From contig CAVZIK010000008.1 in the NCBI GenBank assembly GCA_963775295.1, forward strand, positions 1-14,237: a stretch of 14,237 nucleotides of DNA. The letters are read 5' to 3'. The translations under genes and the position numbers were made by a program. Positions within the stretch are counted from its first letter, which is position 1; every line of letters starts with the position of its first letter. Source of the stretch: JAMDEO01 sp963775295. GTDB taxonomy: Bacteria; Actinomycetota; Thermoleophilia; RBG-16-64-13. This document shows positions 1 to 7,394 of the stretch, one piece after another. Below the pieces are notes generated by a model. It was given only the letters and a program-made list of their open reading frames with translations. It did not search any database and had not been told where the DNA came from.

Positions 1-26
1 CGGTAGGTCTGTTCCACTCTGGACGC

Positions 27-72
27 GGCTCCGGTACCTGGGCGACAGTGGCTCCGGTACCTATGTGACACT
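27..72 (+). repeat. IS left end: two tandem 23-bp units
   Basis: Two head-to-tail 23-bp units begin with GGCTCCGGTACC and end in GACA-type sequence (27-49 and 50-72). An imperfect third unit lies before them at 1-26. The same unit occurs inverted at 1671-1693 and in a solo array at 4554-4654. Tandem subterminal units of this kind are typical binding sites for a transposase helix-turn-helix domain. That role is inferred from their position. Confidence 0.65.
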
Positions 73-143
73 TCGAGAGGACTTCGCCTTCCGGCTCCAC
101 ACCAGATAGCAGGAGAGATCCGGCTATCTGGGAGGGCAGACCC

Positions 144-1639
144 GTGCTTGTGGAGCTGAGACTGGTGGAACAACGGCACAAAGCCATGCTCGAAGTCCTG
201 GCCGGGGCCACGGTCAGCGACGTGGCCATGAGGAACGGGGTGACGAGGCAGACGGTCCACCGCTGGCTGAGGCGCTATGCCGCGCTCGGGCATCGGCGGT
301 CTGGCCGATCACTCCTGCCGGCCGGGGACCTGCCCCCACCAGATGGCTCCCCAGATAGAGGCCCGCATCCTCGAACTTCGCGAGGCCCATCCCGGCTGGG
401 GCCCGCGCACCCTTCGTCACAGTTGGAGCGGGAGGGTGTGGTCCCTCTCCCCGGCCGCTCCTCCATCTATCGCCTCTTGGTCCGCCACGGCCTGGTGGAC
501 CCTCAGAAGCGAAGACGCAAGCGGGAGGACTATCGCCGTTGGGAACGCACCCGCGCCATGGAGCTCTGGCAGATGGACATCATGGGCGGAGTGAGGCTGA
601 AGAGCGGCGGAGAGCTGAAGATGATCACGGGCCTCGACGACCACTCCCGCTTCTGCGTCTCGGCGCTCCTTGTGCCTCGGGCCACCGCGCGCCCGGTGTG
701 CGAAGCCCTGGCTCTGGCCATGCGCCGCCACGGGGTCCCGACCAGATCCTCACCGACAACGGCAAGGTGTTCACCGCCCGCTTCGGGCCGGACAAAGGCC
801 AGGTGCTCTTCGACCGCATCTGCCGGGAGAACGGCATAAAACACCTGCTCACCGCTCCGCGCTCACCCACCACCACCGGCAAGGTGGAGCGCTTCCACAA
901 GACCGTGCGAGCCGAGTTCCTCGCCGGCCGGGTCTTCGCTTCCATCGAGGAGGCGCAAGAAGCCCTGGACGCCTGGGTGCGGAGCTATAACGAGGAGCGG
1001 CCCCATCAGGGCATCGGCATGGTGCCGCCGGCCAAGCGCTTCGCCCTTGCTGCTCCTGACGAGTTCACCCCCGTCATCCCAGATCCGGAGGAGGAGAAGA
1101 TGCCGGAGGTCCTCCTAAGAGGCCCGGAGAAGCGGGTGACCAGGCGGGTCGGTGGCAGCGGAGGGATCAGTCTGTGCACCTTCCCCTATCACGTGGGCGC
1201 CTGGCTCGCGGGCGAGACGGTGGACGTGGTCACCGACGACCGCTTGGTGCAGGTCTTCCACCGCGGGGTGCTTGTGGCCACGCATGCTCGCCGCCACCCG
1301 CTCGAAGCGACCCCTGTCGCGAGGAGCGAAAGGGCGAAGGGGTCCGGCCATCCGGGGCAGCCCCGGCAACCACGCCTGAGGCCGAATCCAGAGGTGGTGG
1401 GGGTGCCGGTCATCCGCAAAGTGGACGGGCACGGGGACGTGAGCTTCGCCGGCGCCCGGTATGCAGTCGGACCCCGCCATGCCCGCAAGGACATGGAGGT
1501 GCGCCTGGTCGGGGACATCGTCGAGATCTATCTGGAGGGCACCCTCATCCGCACCCACCGGGCCAAGCACGACCCGAGCAAAGTGCATGGGGCCTTCGGG
1601 GTTCCCCGGGGAAGACCACGGAAGAAGAAGGCCTCATGA
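144..1639 (+). pseudogene. IS481-family DDE transposase, three frameshifts
   Basis: This is a cut-and-paste transposase of about 499 residues once the frame is repaired. It has an N-terminal helix-turn-helix (VSDVAMRNGVTRQTVHRWLRR), then an rve-type integrase core. The catalytic triad is visible: Asp in WQMDIMGG (nt 576), Asp in ILTDNGKV (nt 755) and Glu in GKVERFHKT (nt 887). A basic tail GRPRKKKAS ends the protein. The GTG start at 144 follows GGGAGGG at 7 nt. The frame changes near 288-291 (frame 0 to 1, two bases missing or one extra), 418-421 (one base missing) and 741-744 (one base missing). Conserved sequence continues cleanly across each break, so the damage is recent or a sequencing artefact. 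The C-terminal third holds two similar modules, about nt 1158-1296 and 1430-1575. The family call is based on the domain order and motifs recalled for IS481 proteins. Confidence 0.85.
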
Positions 1640-1670
1640 GAAATCAACAAACCCGATCGAGACCTGAGTG

Positions 1671-1704
1671 ACTGTAACAGAGGTGCCGGAGCCACTATGT
1701 AACA
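1671..1704 (-). repeat. IS right end: inverted 23-bp unit plus tip
   Basis: On the minus strand this reads TGTTACATAGT followed by a unit beginning GGCTCCGGCACC and ending TTACAGT. It is the inverted counterpart of the units at 27-72. It lies 32 nt after the transposase stop, the expected place for the terminal inverted repeat. Confidence 0.6.
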
Positions 1705-1887
1705 CGGGTGGTGGGACTTGACACCGCGAACTCGTTCGGCGAAGTAGAGCCTGAAGTGGCGCCCTCTTGTTCGGCCGTCGGCGGCGGCCATCGTTCCCTG
1801 GCAGCAACTCTGACAGCAGCCAAGTCTCCTGCCCCAGCTTCGGGCCTTCAGGTAGCTACAGCCGACACCTCCGCCGCCACCTGGAGC
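1705..1887. other. Intergenic stretch between IS and PadR operon
   Basis: I see no convincing gene or RNA here. Reading frames that cross it lack ribosome sites and recognisable protein sequence. The stretch is the outer flank of the insertion sequence leading into the PadR promoter. Confidence 0.4.
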
Positions 1888-1933
1888 TTGCCATGTCACT
1901 ACTATGTGTTACTATGTACAAGTACTCAGTAAC
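1888..1933 (+). promoter_or_regulatory. PadR operon promoter with palindromic operator
   Basis: A possible -35 TTGCCA (1888-1893) and a -10 TACTAT (1910-1915) are 16 bp apart. The inverted repeat GTTACT (1908-1913) and AGTAAC (1928-1933), separated by 14 bp, overlaps the -10 and the expected start point. An inner GTACAAGTAC sits at its centre. PadR dimers commonly bind such palindromes in their own promoter, so autorepression relieved by a ligand is the natural reading. The palindrome is seen directly; the promoter boxes are moderate matches. Confidence 0.5.
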
Positions 1934-1958
1934 GTTAAGTAGTCAGAGGAGAGGTTTC

Positions 1959-2288
1959 GTGGGCAAGCAGATGACGGAGATGCTCAAGGGGACGCTGGAG
2001 GGCATCGTCCTCGCGCTCCTGTCCGTGCGGCCCGCGTACGGCTACGAGATCACTACGTGGCTGCGAGAGCGGGGCTTCTCCGACATCGCCGAGGGCACCG
2101 TCTACGCCCTGCTCATCAGGATCGAACACAAGGGTCTGGTCGACGTGGAGAAGATCCCGTCGGAGAAGGGGCCGCCGCGCAAGGTGTATTCCGTCAACGC
2201 GCAGGGACAGGGCTATCTCAATGAGTTCTGGAGGACCTGGAGCTTCCTCACGGAACGGCTCGGACAGCTCCATGAAGGAGGCGGATGA
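1959..2288 (+). CDS. PadR-family transcriptional repressor
   Basis: The protein has 109 residues. It shows the PadR winged-helix pattern: MLKGTLEGIVLALLS, then PAYGYEIT, the recognition region IAEGTVYALLIRIEHKGLV (residues about 43-61) and a wing ending PPRKVYSVNAQG (about 72-83). The C-terminal helix used for dimerisation follows. The GTG start at 1959 is chosen because AGAGGAGAGG lies just upstream and the family N-terminus begins here; the open frame extends further upstream without support. The stop overlaps the next start in an ATGA junction, so translation is coupled to the DUF1048 gene. The protein probably represses its own operon through the palindrome at 1908-1933 and responds to a toxic compound exported by the ABC transporter, as is usual for PadR-ABC operons. 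The ligand cannot be read from the sequence. Confidence 0.9.
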   Translation: MGKQMTEMLKGTLEGIVLALLSVRPAYGYEITTWLRERGFSDIAEGTVYALLIRIEHKGLVDVEKIPSEKGPPRKVYSVNAQGQGYLNEFWRTWSFLTERLGQLHEGGG

Positions 2289-2668
2289 CCGTGTTCATCG
2301 AGAAGATCATCGGTGGAATCGGCGACAAGCGGCGATGGCGCCAGTACAAGGCGCGCACGAAACAACTTCCCGAGAGCTATCGCGCGGCAATCGACGCGCT
2401 GGAGCGGTACCTGATGTATTTCGGGATGATCGCGACGGGTGACACCCTGATGTCGATGCTGGAGGACCTCGCAGAGCTGTTCGAGCAGAGCGCGGACAGC
2501 GGAACCCCGATCCGGGCGATCGTCGGGGATGACCCTGTGGAGTTCGCCGAGACATTCCTTGCGAACTACTCGGAGGGTCAATGGATCAACAAGGAGCGGA
2601 GGCGGCTGACCGACACCATCGATCGCGTCGCCGGCGACAACTCCGCACAAAAAGAGAGGATCGTATGA
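2285..2668 (+). CDS. DUF1048-family protein of PadR-ABC operon
   Basis: This is a small soluble, mostly helical and acidic protein of 127 residues. The N-terminal part (MTVFIEKIIGGIGDKRRWRQ) and the central segment ALERYLMYFGMI match the DUF1048 family as I recall it. Proteins of this family are regularly encoded between a PadR regulator and a DrrA-like ABC transporter. The ATG overlaps the PadR stop (ATGA), and its own stop again overlaps the ATG of the ATPase (ATGA at 2665). The three genes are therefore translated as a coupled set. No catalytic motif or membrane segment is visible. Its molecular role is unknown; an accessory or modulatory role for the regulator or transporter is a guess from context only. 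Confidence 0.8.
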   Translation: MTVFIEKIIGGIGDKRRWRQYKARTKQLPESYRAAIDALERYLMYFGMIATGDTLMSMLEDLAELFEQSADSGTPIRAIVGDDPVEFAETFLANYSEGQWINKERRRLTDTIDRVAGDNSAQKERIV

Positions 2669-3477
2669 TGGTGGCACTGCATGCCCCCTCGATCCACGTG
2701 CAGGGCCTGGAGAAGTCGTACAAGAAGGTGGAAGCGTTGCGCGGCGTGGACTTCGACGTGGCGCGGGGCAGCATCTTCGCCCTGCTCGGCTCGAACGGAG
2801 CGGGCAAGACTACGGTCGTGAAGATCCTGTCCACGCTGCTCAAGGCCGACGCGGGGACTGCCGGCGTCAACGGCTTCGATCTCGCCACACAGGGTGCGGA
2901 CGTGCGGCAGTCCATCAGCCTCACCGGACAGTTCGCTGCTGTCGACGAAGTCCTCAGCGGGCGGGAGAACCTCATTCTGGTCGCCCGGTTGCGGCACCTC
3001 AAGGGCCCGGGCATGATCGCGGATGACCTGCTCGATCGTTTCTCGCTGACCGACGCGGCCTCGCGGAAGGTGTCGACGTACTCGGGCGGCATGCGTCGCC
3101 GCCTCGACATCGCGATGAGCCTCATCGGGAATCCGCAGGTCATCTTCCTCGACGAGCCGACGACCGGGCTCGACCCCCAGGGGCGCATCGAGGTGTGGCG
3201 GGCCGTCAAGGAACTCGCCGAGCACGGCGCGACCGTGCTGCTCACGACGCAGTATCTGGACGAGGCCGAACAACTCGCCGACCGGATCGCGATCCTCCAC
3301 GAGGGTCGGATCATCGTGAACGGCACCCTCAGCGAACTCAAGCAACTGCTCCCGGCCGCCAAGGTCGAATACGTCGAAAAGCAGCCAACCCTCGAGGACG
3401 TCTTCCTCGCCATCGTCGGTGACGACGGCAAGGACGGCGACGCTGGCAATGATCGCCGCGTCGGCACGGATGAGTAA
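2665..3477 (+). CDS. DrrA-like ABC transporter ATP-binding protein
   Basis: The protein has 270 residues and all the motifs of an ABC ATPase: Walker A GSNGAGKTT (42-50), Q-loop Gln89, signature YSGGM (139-143) and Walker B VIFLDEP (159-165) with the catalytic Glu. The D-loop GLD follows at 168-170. The switch position reads TTQYLDEAEQLADRIAI, with Gln where many ABC proteins have His; this is common in DrrA-type daunorubicin-resistance exporters. The ATG at 2665 overlaps the upstream stop and follows GAGAGGATC. The C-terminal region (about 235-252, PTLEDVFLAI) is the usual DrrA tail. It would energise export at the inner face of the membrane with the permease that starts 10 nt later. The substrate is not evident. 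Confidence 0.93.
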   Translation: MMVALHAPSIHVQGLEKSYKKVEALRGVDFDVARGSIFALLGSNGAGKTTVVKILSTLLKADAGTAGVNGFDLATQGADVRQSISLTGQFAAVDEVLSGRENLILVARLRHLKGPGMIADDLLDRFSLTDAASRKVSTYSGGMRRRLDIAMSLIGNPQVIFLDEPTTGLDPQGRIEVWRAVKELAEHGATVLLTTQYLDEAEQLADRIAILHEGRIIVNGTLSELKQLLPAAKVEYVEKQPTLEDVFLAIVGDDGKDGDAGNDRRVGTDE

Positions 3478-3486
3478 GGAACAACG

Positions 3487-4247
3487 ATGACCAAGCATTT
3501 CTTCGGCGACACCGCCGTCCTGACAGGACGATCCCTGCGCCACATCACGCGCAGCCTGGACACCATCATCACGACCACGATCATGCCGATCGCCTTCATG
3601 CTGCTTTTCGTCTTCGTGTTCGGCGGCGCGATCAATCAGGGTCGGATTCGTATGTGAACTACCTGCTGCCCGGCATTCTGCTCATCACCGTTGCTTCGGG
3701 CATCTCCTACACCGCATTCCGGCTCTTCTTGGATATGAAGAGCGGCATCTTCGAGCGGTTCCACTCCATGCCGATCGCACGGTCGTCCGTGCTGTGGGCG
3801 CATGTGCTGACCTCGCTGGTCGCCATTCTGATGTCGCTCGTGGTCGTCGTGCTCGTCGCGCTGCTCATGGGCTTCCGCTCGGGGGCGGGCGTGCTGGCAT
3901 GGCTCGCGGTCGCCGGCATCCTGATCCTGTTCACCCTGGCGTTGACGTGGCTCGCCGTAATCCCCGGTCTCTCCGCGAAGACCGCGGACGGCGCAAGTGC
4001 ATTCTCCTACCCGCTCATCTTCCTGCCGTTCATCAGCTCGGCATTCGTGCCTACTCAGACCATGCCCGGCCCGGTGCGCGCCTTCGCCGAGTACCAGCCG
4101 GTGACGTCCATCGTCAACGCGATCCGCGACCTGTTCACACAGCAGCCGGTCGGCACCGACATCTGGATCGCCCTTGCCTGGTGTGTCGGCATCCTCATCG
4201 TCGCGTACATCGTCGCCATGGTCATCTACCGCCGCAGGATCTCCTAG
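3487..4247 (+). pseudogene. ABC-2 (DrrB-like) permease split by one-base frameshift
   Basis: Read with one base restored, this is a 253-residue ABC-2 permease. It has an N-terminal cytoplasmic segment MTKHFFGDTAVLTGRSLRHI, a first membrane helix ending FVFVFGGAI, then YLLPGILLITVASGISYTA, the cytoplasmic loop KSGIFERFHSMPIARSS, and several more helices to the final VIYRRRIS. The start ATG 3487 follows AAGGA at a normal distance and lies 9 nt after the ATPase stop. At 3640-3642 the frame shifts: the first part ends at TGA 3655-3657, while the remainder continues from GTG 3654. Restoring one C gives GSDSYVNYLLPG, the usual family sequence. The rest is well kept, so this is either a very recent mutation or a base-calling error. 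If real, the exporter is inactive. Confidence 0.88.
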
Positions 4248-4296
4248 TGGAGCTTATACGATCCTGATTCGCATGCTGGAGGCTGGTGTGATTTCC

Positions 4297-4308
4297 GGGT
4301 CTCGCCAC
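4297..4308 (+). repeat. Degenerate repeat core (GGGTCTCGCCAC)
   Basis: The bases differ at one position from the GGGTCCCGCCAC core found seven more times downstream, and are preceded by TTCC as in copy G. It lies 120 bp before repeat copy A. No TGCAAAT block follows it, so it may be a decayed or partial copy. Confidence 0.4.
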
Positions 4309-4329
4309 TTGGTCGTACCTCTCGTATCC

Positions 4330-4496
4330 CGTGCCTGGATTCGACTGGATGCAGGGGTTTTGCGCCTTCTAGGCCGTCACCAGTCGGAGCGGAATGTCGG
4401 CAGACCATACAAGTCCGGGTCCCGCCACCTGTTTGCCTAGGTTAACCTGCAAATAGGCACTTTTTAGCCCCTGAGACCCCGATTCTAACCGGGGAC
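4330..4496 (+). repeat. Interspersed repeat copy A (full length)
   Basis: The most complete copy of the family. Its core GGGTCCCGCCAC is at 4417-4428, CCTGCAAATAGGCAC at 4446-4460, and a hairpin CCCCG-8 nt-CGGGG at 4477-4494. The upstream part (about 4330-4416) is nearly identical to the block before copy F (about 12847-12934), including TCTAGGCCGTCACCAGTCGG. In this copy GCCTA at 4436 can also pair with TAGGC at 4454. The function is unknown. A solo transposon end or a recombination site are the main options. Confidence 0.7.
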
Positions 4497-4553
4497 AGGG
4501 TTGCCAGCCCTGAAGTTCAGGCACTCCCCGCGTGTGAGGTGGACTTCGTATGC

Positions 4554-4654
4554 GGTCCCGGTAGATATTTGACTGTGGCTCCGGTAGGCGTGTGACATCT
4601 CGGGACGCGGCTCCGGTACCTGGGCGACAGTGGCTCCGGTACCTATGAGACACT
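4554..4654 (+). repeat. Solo IS left end with four tandem units
   Basis: Four head-to-tail units start at 4554, 4577, 4609 and 4632, mostly 23 bp long and mostly beginning GGCTCCGGTA. The last three match the left end of the insertion sequence at 1-72 almost base for base. No transposase follows. This is a leftover IS end or a small non-autonomous derivative. It sits just upstream of the small membrane protein gene and may have changed its expression, but no clear outward promoter is visible. Confidence 0.65.
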
Positions 4655-4692
4655 GGTGGTAGTTCCGATTCTGGGCGACACTGAGGAGGCGC

Positions 4693-4893
4693 GTGAAGGC
4701 ATTGCTCGATTTGGGCATCATCTTCACGGTCACCGGAGTCATCGCAACCTTATGGGGGCTGCTTGGCCTCGGTGGCCACCTACCCATGTGGGCTACCAGA
4801 CACCGCCCGGCAGTGCGGGTAGGCCTGATTATCAGCGTCGTCCTTATTGTCGTTGGGGTAGCGCTTCTGGCGGTCGGGCTGCTCACCCGGTAG
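4693..4893 (+). CDS. Small two-helix membrane protein, hypothetical
   Basis: A 66-residue protein with two predicted membrane helices, about residues 6-29 (IIFTVTGVIATLWGLLGL) and 43-64 (VGLIISVVLIVVGVALLAVG), joined by a loop containing ATRHRPAVR. The positively charged loop suggests that both ends face outward, but topology cannot be fixed by eye. The GTG start is preceded by GAGGAGG only 3 nt away, which is short; TTG 4702 is the alternative, at 12 nt. I do not recognise a family. It lies 35 nt before the dehydropantoate-reductase-like gene on the same strand, so the two may be co-transcribed. Confidence 0.55.
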   Translation: MKALLDLGIIFTVTGVIATLWGLLGLGGHLPMWATRHRPAVRVGLIISVVLIVVGVALLAVGLLTR

Positions 4894-4928
4894 GTGGCCA
4901 CGGTGGAGCGATAGGTGGAGGCGACGCT

Positions 4929-5894
4929 TTGAAGATTCTTGTCGTCGGTGCCGGAGTGATCGGCTCTGTCTATGCCTGGCAACTGGCGGAAGCCGGACAC
5001 GACCTCACCATGCTGGTTCGCCCCGGGACCCGGGAGGCGTTCGCTCAGGGGATCCAGATTTACTGCGTGGACGAGCGGACCAAACCCAAGAAGGAATCCG
5101 TCGCCCTCTTCAGCCCCGAGATAAGCGACGACTGGTCGGCGGTCGGCGATCACGAACTCATCCTGGTGTGCGTTCGTGCTCATCAGGTGGACGCGCTTCT
5201 GCCCGGGCTTGCCACCGTGGCGGGCGCTGCGGACATCCTCTTCATGAGCAACAACTGGTGGGGCGACGAACCCATGCGTAGGTTGCTACCTGCGGGGCGT
5301 TACCTCTTCGGGTTGTCTCGGCTGGTCGGCGGCTGGCGCAAGGAGGGACGGGTGGAATGCATCATCTTCGCGGGACCGCAGATGTCCACCATGCTGGGCG
5401 AGGGGGACGGCCGCGATAGTTCTCGTCTCCGCGGTCTGGTGGGGCTGTTTGGCCAGGCCGGTCTGCGGCCGCAGGTGAGCCGCGACATCCTCGGCTGGCT
5501 GGCCACCCACTACGTGGAGTATCTCGGAGCCGTCGGCGGCATCCGCGAGGCAGGATCGGCGGCCGCGTTTGCCCACGACAGGAGTCTGGTGCGTCGAGCC
5601 ATCTTGGCCACCCGGGAGGGGCTGGACATCTGCCGGGCGCGGGGGATAGACGTCAAGCGGTCGGCGCCTTTTAACCTGCGTCTGTATGCATCGCCCCTGT
5701 GGCTGATAGTGCCGCTGGGCCAGATGCAATATCGGGCGGCGAACATCCAGCAGTTCTTCGAGGAGAACATCGCCAATGGCATGCCCGAACTCTCCGAGCA
5801 ATACCAGAATGTGGTGTCGGAAGGAAGGCGCCTGGGGGTGGCGATACCGAATCTGGGAGGTTTCGCTTGCCAGTTCGGCTCGCTCATCGAGTGA
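4929..5894 (+). CDS. Ketopantoate reductase (ApbA/PanE)-like protein
   Basis: The protein has 321 residues. The N-terminus LKILVVGAGVIGSVYAWQLAEAG carries the GxGxxG nucleotide-binding turn (residues 7-12), typical of the ApbA/PanE family, which reduces 2-dehydropantoate with NADPH in pantothenate synthesis. A second Rossmann-type strand-turn region ELILVCVRAHQVDALLP follows. The TTG start at 4929 is preferred because GGTGGAGG lies 7 nt upstream and the family N-terminus begins exactly there. The longer in-frame extension to 4656 overlaps the small membrane protein gene. The C-terminal half is divergent. Around GWLATHYVEYLGAVGG, where true PanE enzymes have the catalytic Lys and an Asn, neither is obvious. 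It may be a family member acting on another 2-keto compound rather than a pantothenate enzyme. Confidence 0.75.
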   Translation: MKILVVGAGVIGSVYAWQLAEAGHDLTMLVRPGTREAFAQGIQIYCVDERTKPKKESVALFSPEISDDWSAVGDHELILVCVRAHQVDALLPGLATVAGAADILFMSNNWWGDEPMRRLLPAGRYLFGLSRLVGGWRKEGRVECIIFAGPQMSTMLGEGDGRDSSRLRGLVGLFGQAGLRPQVSRDILGWLATHYVEYLGAVGGIREAGSAAAFAHDRSLVRRAILATREGLDICRARGIDVKRSAPFNLRLYASPLWLIVPLGQMQYRAANIQQFFEENIANGMPELSEQYQNVVSEGRRLGVAIPNLGGFACQFGSLIE

Positions 5895-5895
5895 T

Positions 5896-5922
5896 GCGCC
5901 CAAGACGGTTCCCTCTTGGCGC
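5896..5922 (+). terminator. Hairpin after PanE-like gene
   Basis: GCGCCCAAGA pairs with TCTTGGCGC across an 8-base loop, with one bulged C. It starts 2 nt after the stop at 5892-5894. There is no T-run, so it is at best a weak or factor-assisted terminator. Confidence 0.4.
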
Positions 5923-6169
5923 GCCGCGCTGAATCGCACGATTGGAAAGAAGGTTGGTTGCGAGGATCGGACCAAGGCTAGACGGTCGGGCGAGTGCTCT
6001 CTTCACACGGCGGCCGCTACTTAACCGCTCCCCATTCTAGCTTGAAGCTTGCGCCAACCGCCGGCTCGGTTATCGGGGACGACGGTAGTGTCCCCGGGGT
6101 AATCAAGGCCATGGAGGAAGTCCGTCAGTTCAGAGGGTCCGCCTGACTGTGGATCCCGGCAGCTCGAAT

Positions 6170-6330
6170 CGCCGTGTCGCGTCTGGAGGCAGCGGGCAAG
6201 CACTTCCCTCAGTCGCGACGCTTGCCAGATATGCCAAGGCGGCAGGCTGCGAGGTAGAGACCAAGCTTGTTCCGATAACTCGCGAGAGAGGCCGCTCTCG
6301 CCCGAGGACAACCTCTCTGTGCCGATTAGG
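6170..6330 (+). pseudogene. Relic of HigA-type antitoxin (3' end only)
   Basis: This stretch is a decayed copy of the end of the antitoxin gene at 8832-9182. It encodes AVSRLEAAGKH in one frame, then, after a one-base loss near 6200-6206, SVATLARYAKAAGCEVETKLVP in another. The intact gene reads AVSRLEAAGKHSPSVATLTKYANAVGCEIEIKLVP. Similarity continues past the coding end into CCTCTCTGTGCCGATTAGG, matching CCTCTTTGCGCCGAATAAC at the intact gene's stop. The 5' half of the antitoxin and the toxin gene are missing. The relic stands about 80 nt before repeat copy B, as the intact gene stands 100 nt before copy D, so gene end and repeat were probably duplicated together. Confidence 0.75.
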
Positions 6331-6344
6331 TCCGTGGCGCTCTT

Positions 6345-6455
6345 TCATCGTTCAGGGCCCTCTCAAACGCCCGCAAAGTCGGCTATTCCGTCTGTTATTA
6401 GTACGAATCGGGGTCCCGCCACTTTTTACCTGCAAATGGGCATTTTATCCCTGAC
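6345..6455 (+). repeat. Interspersed repeat copy B
   Basis: Core GGGTCCCGCCAC at 6411-6422, followed by CCTGCAAATGGGCA (6429-6442). Upstream it shares CGCCCGCAAA (6368-6377) and TTCCGTCTGTTA-TAGTACGAA with copy E near 11211-11250. The hairpin part is reduced to CCTGACCCGACC. Copies B and E form one 5' subtype. Confidence 0.65.
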
Positions 6456-6593
6456 CCGACCCTAGCTATCTGCGGACATCTCCCGATCGGGGAAGCTCCG
6501 ACTACCGACATCCGTGGCGCCGGCACCGCAACCCCCTAGTGCTATTAGGGCCGCTGATCGGTCTTCAGACCAAGTAGCCCCGAGAGCCGGACG
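6456..6593. other. Short spacer without visible gene
   Basis: No coding sequence is supported. A short GGTC-TTCA-GACC hairpin lies just downstream of the membrane protein gene that ends at 6594 on the minus strand. It is too weak to call a terminator. Confidence 0.3.
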
Positions 6594-7217
6594 TCAGTTG
6601 GGAGCCGGCGAGTCTCCGGGTGCTAGCTGCCTCCCGCACGAGGGGCAGAAGCGTACGGGGCCGGTCAAGGATCCGCAGGTCCAGCAGTAAGGCCCCTGCG
6701 TTGGCATCGGCTGGAAGATTGGCAGCGTTCCGGGTGGGGGCAACCGGAGACCACTGGAGTACTTGGACAAGGTCGCCCAGTACGCGCCCCAGAGGACGAT
6801 GCTGGCAAGCTGCAGAAGACCCGCCACAAAGAAGAGGTATGTAAAGGCCACCTGGTCGAGTGTCGGACCGATGTTAGCCAAGGAGGTGACGATCCAGAAG
6901 AAGGCGATGACATGGATGAGGGCAACCGCGTCGACTATGGCCTTGGCAAGGCCGAGTGAGCGGCCCGGCGCCGACGCGACCGGCCAACCTCGTGAACGAT
7001 ACTCCCTCTCCAGCGATGACGAGAGCCTCCGCACCACCCAGAACTGCCAGATCGCCCCGAACACAGGGACGACCTGCAGCCAGACGAGCCCAGGTCTCAT
7101 GGTGCGATTCTCTGCAGCGCACCGACGTAGCAGGAGGTGGAGGTTCCAAACGTACGCGATGAAGGTGGCAATAGCCGCCACGTACCCCAAACCAATGAGG
7201 AGACCATAGTTCTCCAC
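6594..7217 (-). CDS. DUF4328-like membrane protein with C-terminal zinc ribbon
   Basis: The protein has 207 residues. Four membrane helices are visible, about residues 5-30, 43-60, 90-112 and 122-150. A charged segment with SLEREYRSRGWP lies between helices 2 and 3. The tail after residue 155 is proline-rich and ends with a zinc ribbon, Cys178-x2-Cys181 and Cys191-x2-Cys194 (YCWTCG...FCPSCG). The layout and the arrangement of the helices resemble DUF4328 proteins, which have no known function. The GTG start (7217-7215) is preceded by GGAGGGAGGG about 10 nt away. The gene stands alone between repeat copies B and C and points against its neighbours. A zinc ribbon at the end rather than the start of such a protein is a notable detail. 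Confidence 0.7.
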   Translation of the reverse strand: MENYGLLIGLGYVAAIATFIAYVWNLHLLLRRCAAENRTMRPGLVWLQVVPVFGAIWQFWVVRRLSSSLEREYRSRGWPVASAPGRSLGLAKAIVDAVALIHVIAFFWIVTSLANIGPTLDQVAFTYLFFVAGLLQLASIVLWGAYWATLSKYSSGLRLPPPGTLPIFQPMPTQGPYCWTCGSLTGPVRFCPSCGRQLAPGDSPAPN

Positions 7218-7394
7218 GAGACCCGAACCCTCCCTCCGGTCGCTGCGCGATCGGTCCCTAGCACGTCATGTCCTGGCGAGGAGCACGACTCGCTGTACTT
7301 GACTAGCTTAGCTCAGCCGGTTGGCCGGCGCATTGCCTTCGCTTCCGGCGGTGGGGAGATTGCCGTTCACGCGGGCACCAATATGAAGGCGATG
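7218..7394. other. Intergenic stretch before repeat C
   Basis: I see no supported gene. It holds the upstream region of the zinc-ribbon membrane protein gene, including its ribosome site at about 7228-7237 (minus strand). Frames that cross it have no recognisable protein sequence. Confidence 0.35.

Larger units (their letters stand above)
1..1704 (+). mobile_element. IS481-family insertion sequence, transposase frameshifted
   Basis: The element carries one transposase frame of the IS481 type flanked by related terminal sequences. The right end, read inward on the minus strand, starts TGTTACATAGT and is followed by a GGCTCCGGCACC unit (1671-1693). The left end, read inward, has TGTTCCA near position 10 followed by two GGCTCCGGTACC units (27-72). 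This inverted arrangement with TGT...ACA tips is what IS481 elements usually show. The left boundary is not certain. The bases at 1-9 also match sequence outside the TGT tip in the solo end near 4582, so the element may begin before this window. No clear target duplication can be seen. Confidence 0.7.

Noticed and set aside
1174..1671. Overlapping frames inside the transposase, such as 1174-1671 and 1115-1588 on the minus strand
   Set aside because: They are Arg/Pro/Gly-rich shadows of the GC-rich transposase frame with no known motif.
2578..3635. Long minus-strand frames opposite the ABC ATPase
   Set aside because: They are antisense shadows of a clearly coding ATPase with all ABC motifs and have no ribosome site.
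3640..3657. Programmed frameshift producing the ABC permease
   Set aside because: No slippery heptamer or downstream structure is evident, and restoring one base regenerates the usual family sequence, so a mutation or read error is simpler.
4656..4928. N-terminal extension of the PanE-like protein from 4656
   Set aside because: The extension is low-complexity, overlaps the small membrane protein gene and an IS end, and the family N-terminus plus a good ribosome site mark 4929.
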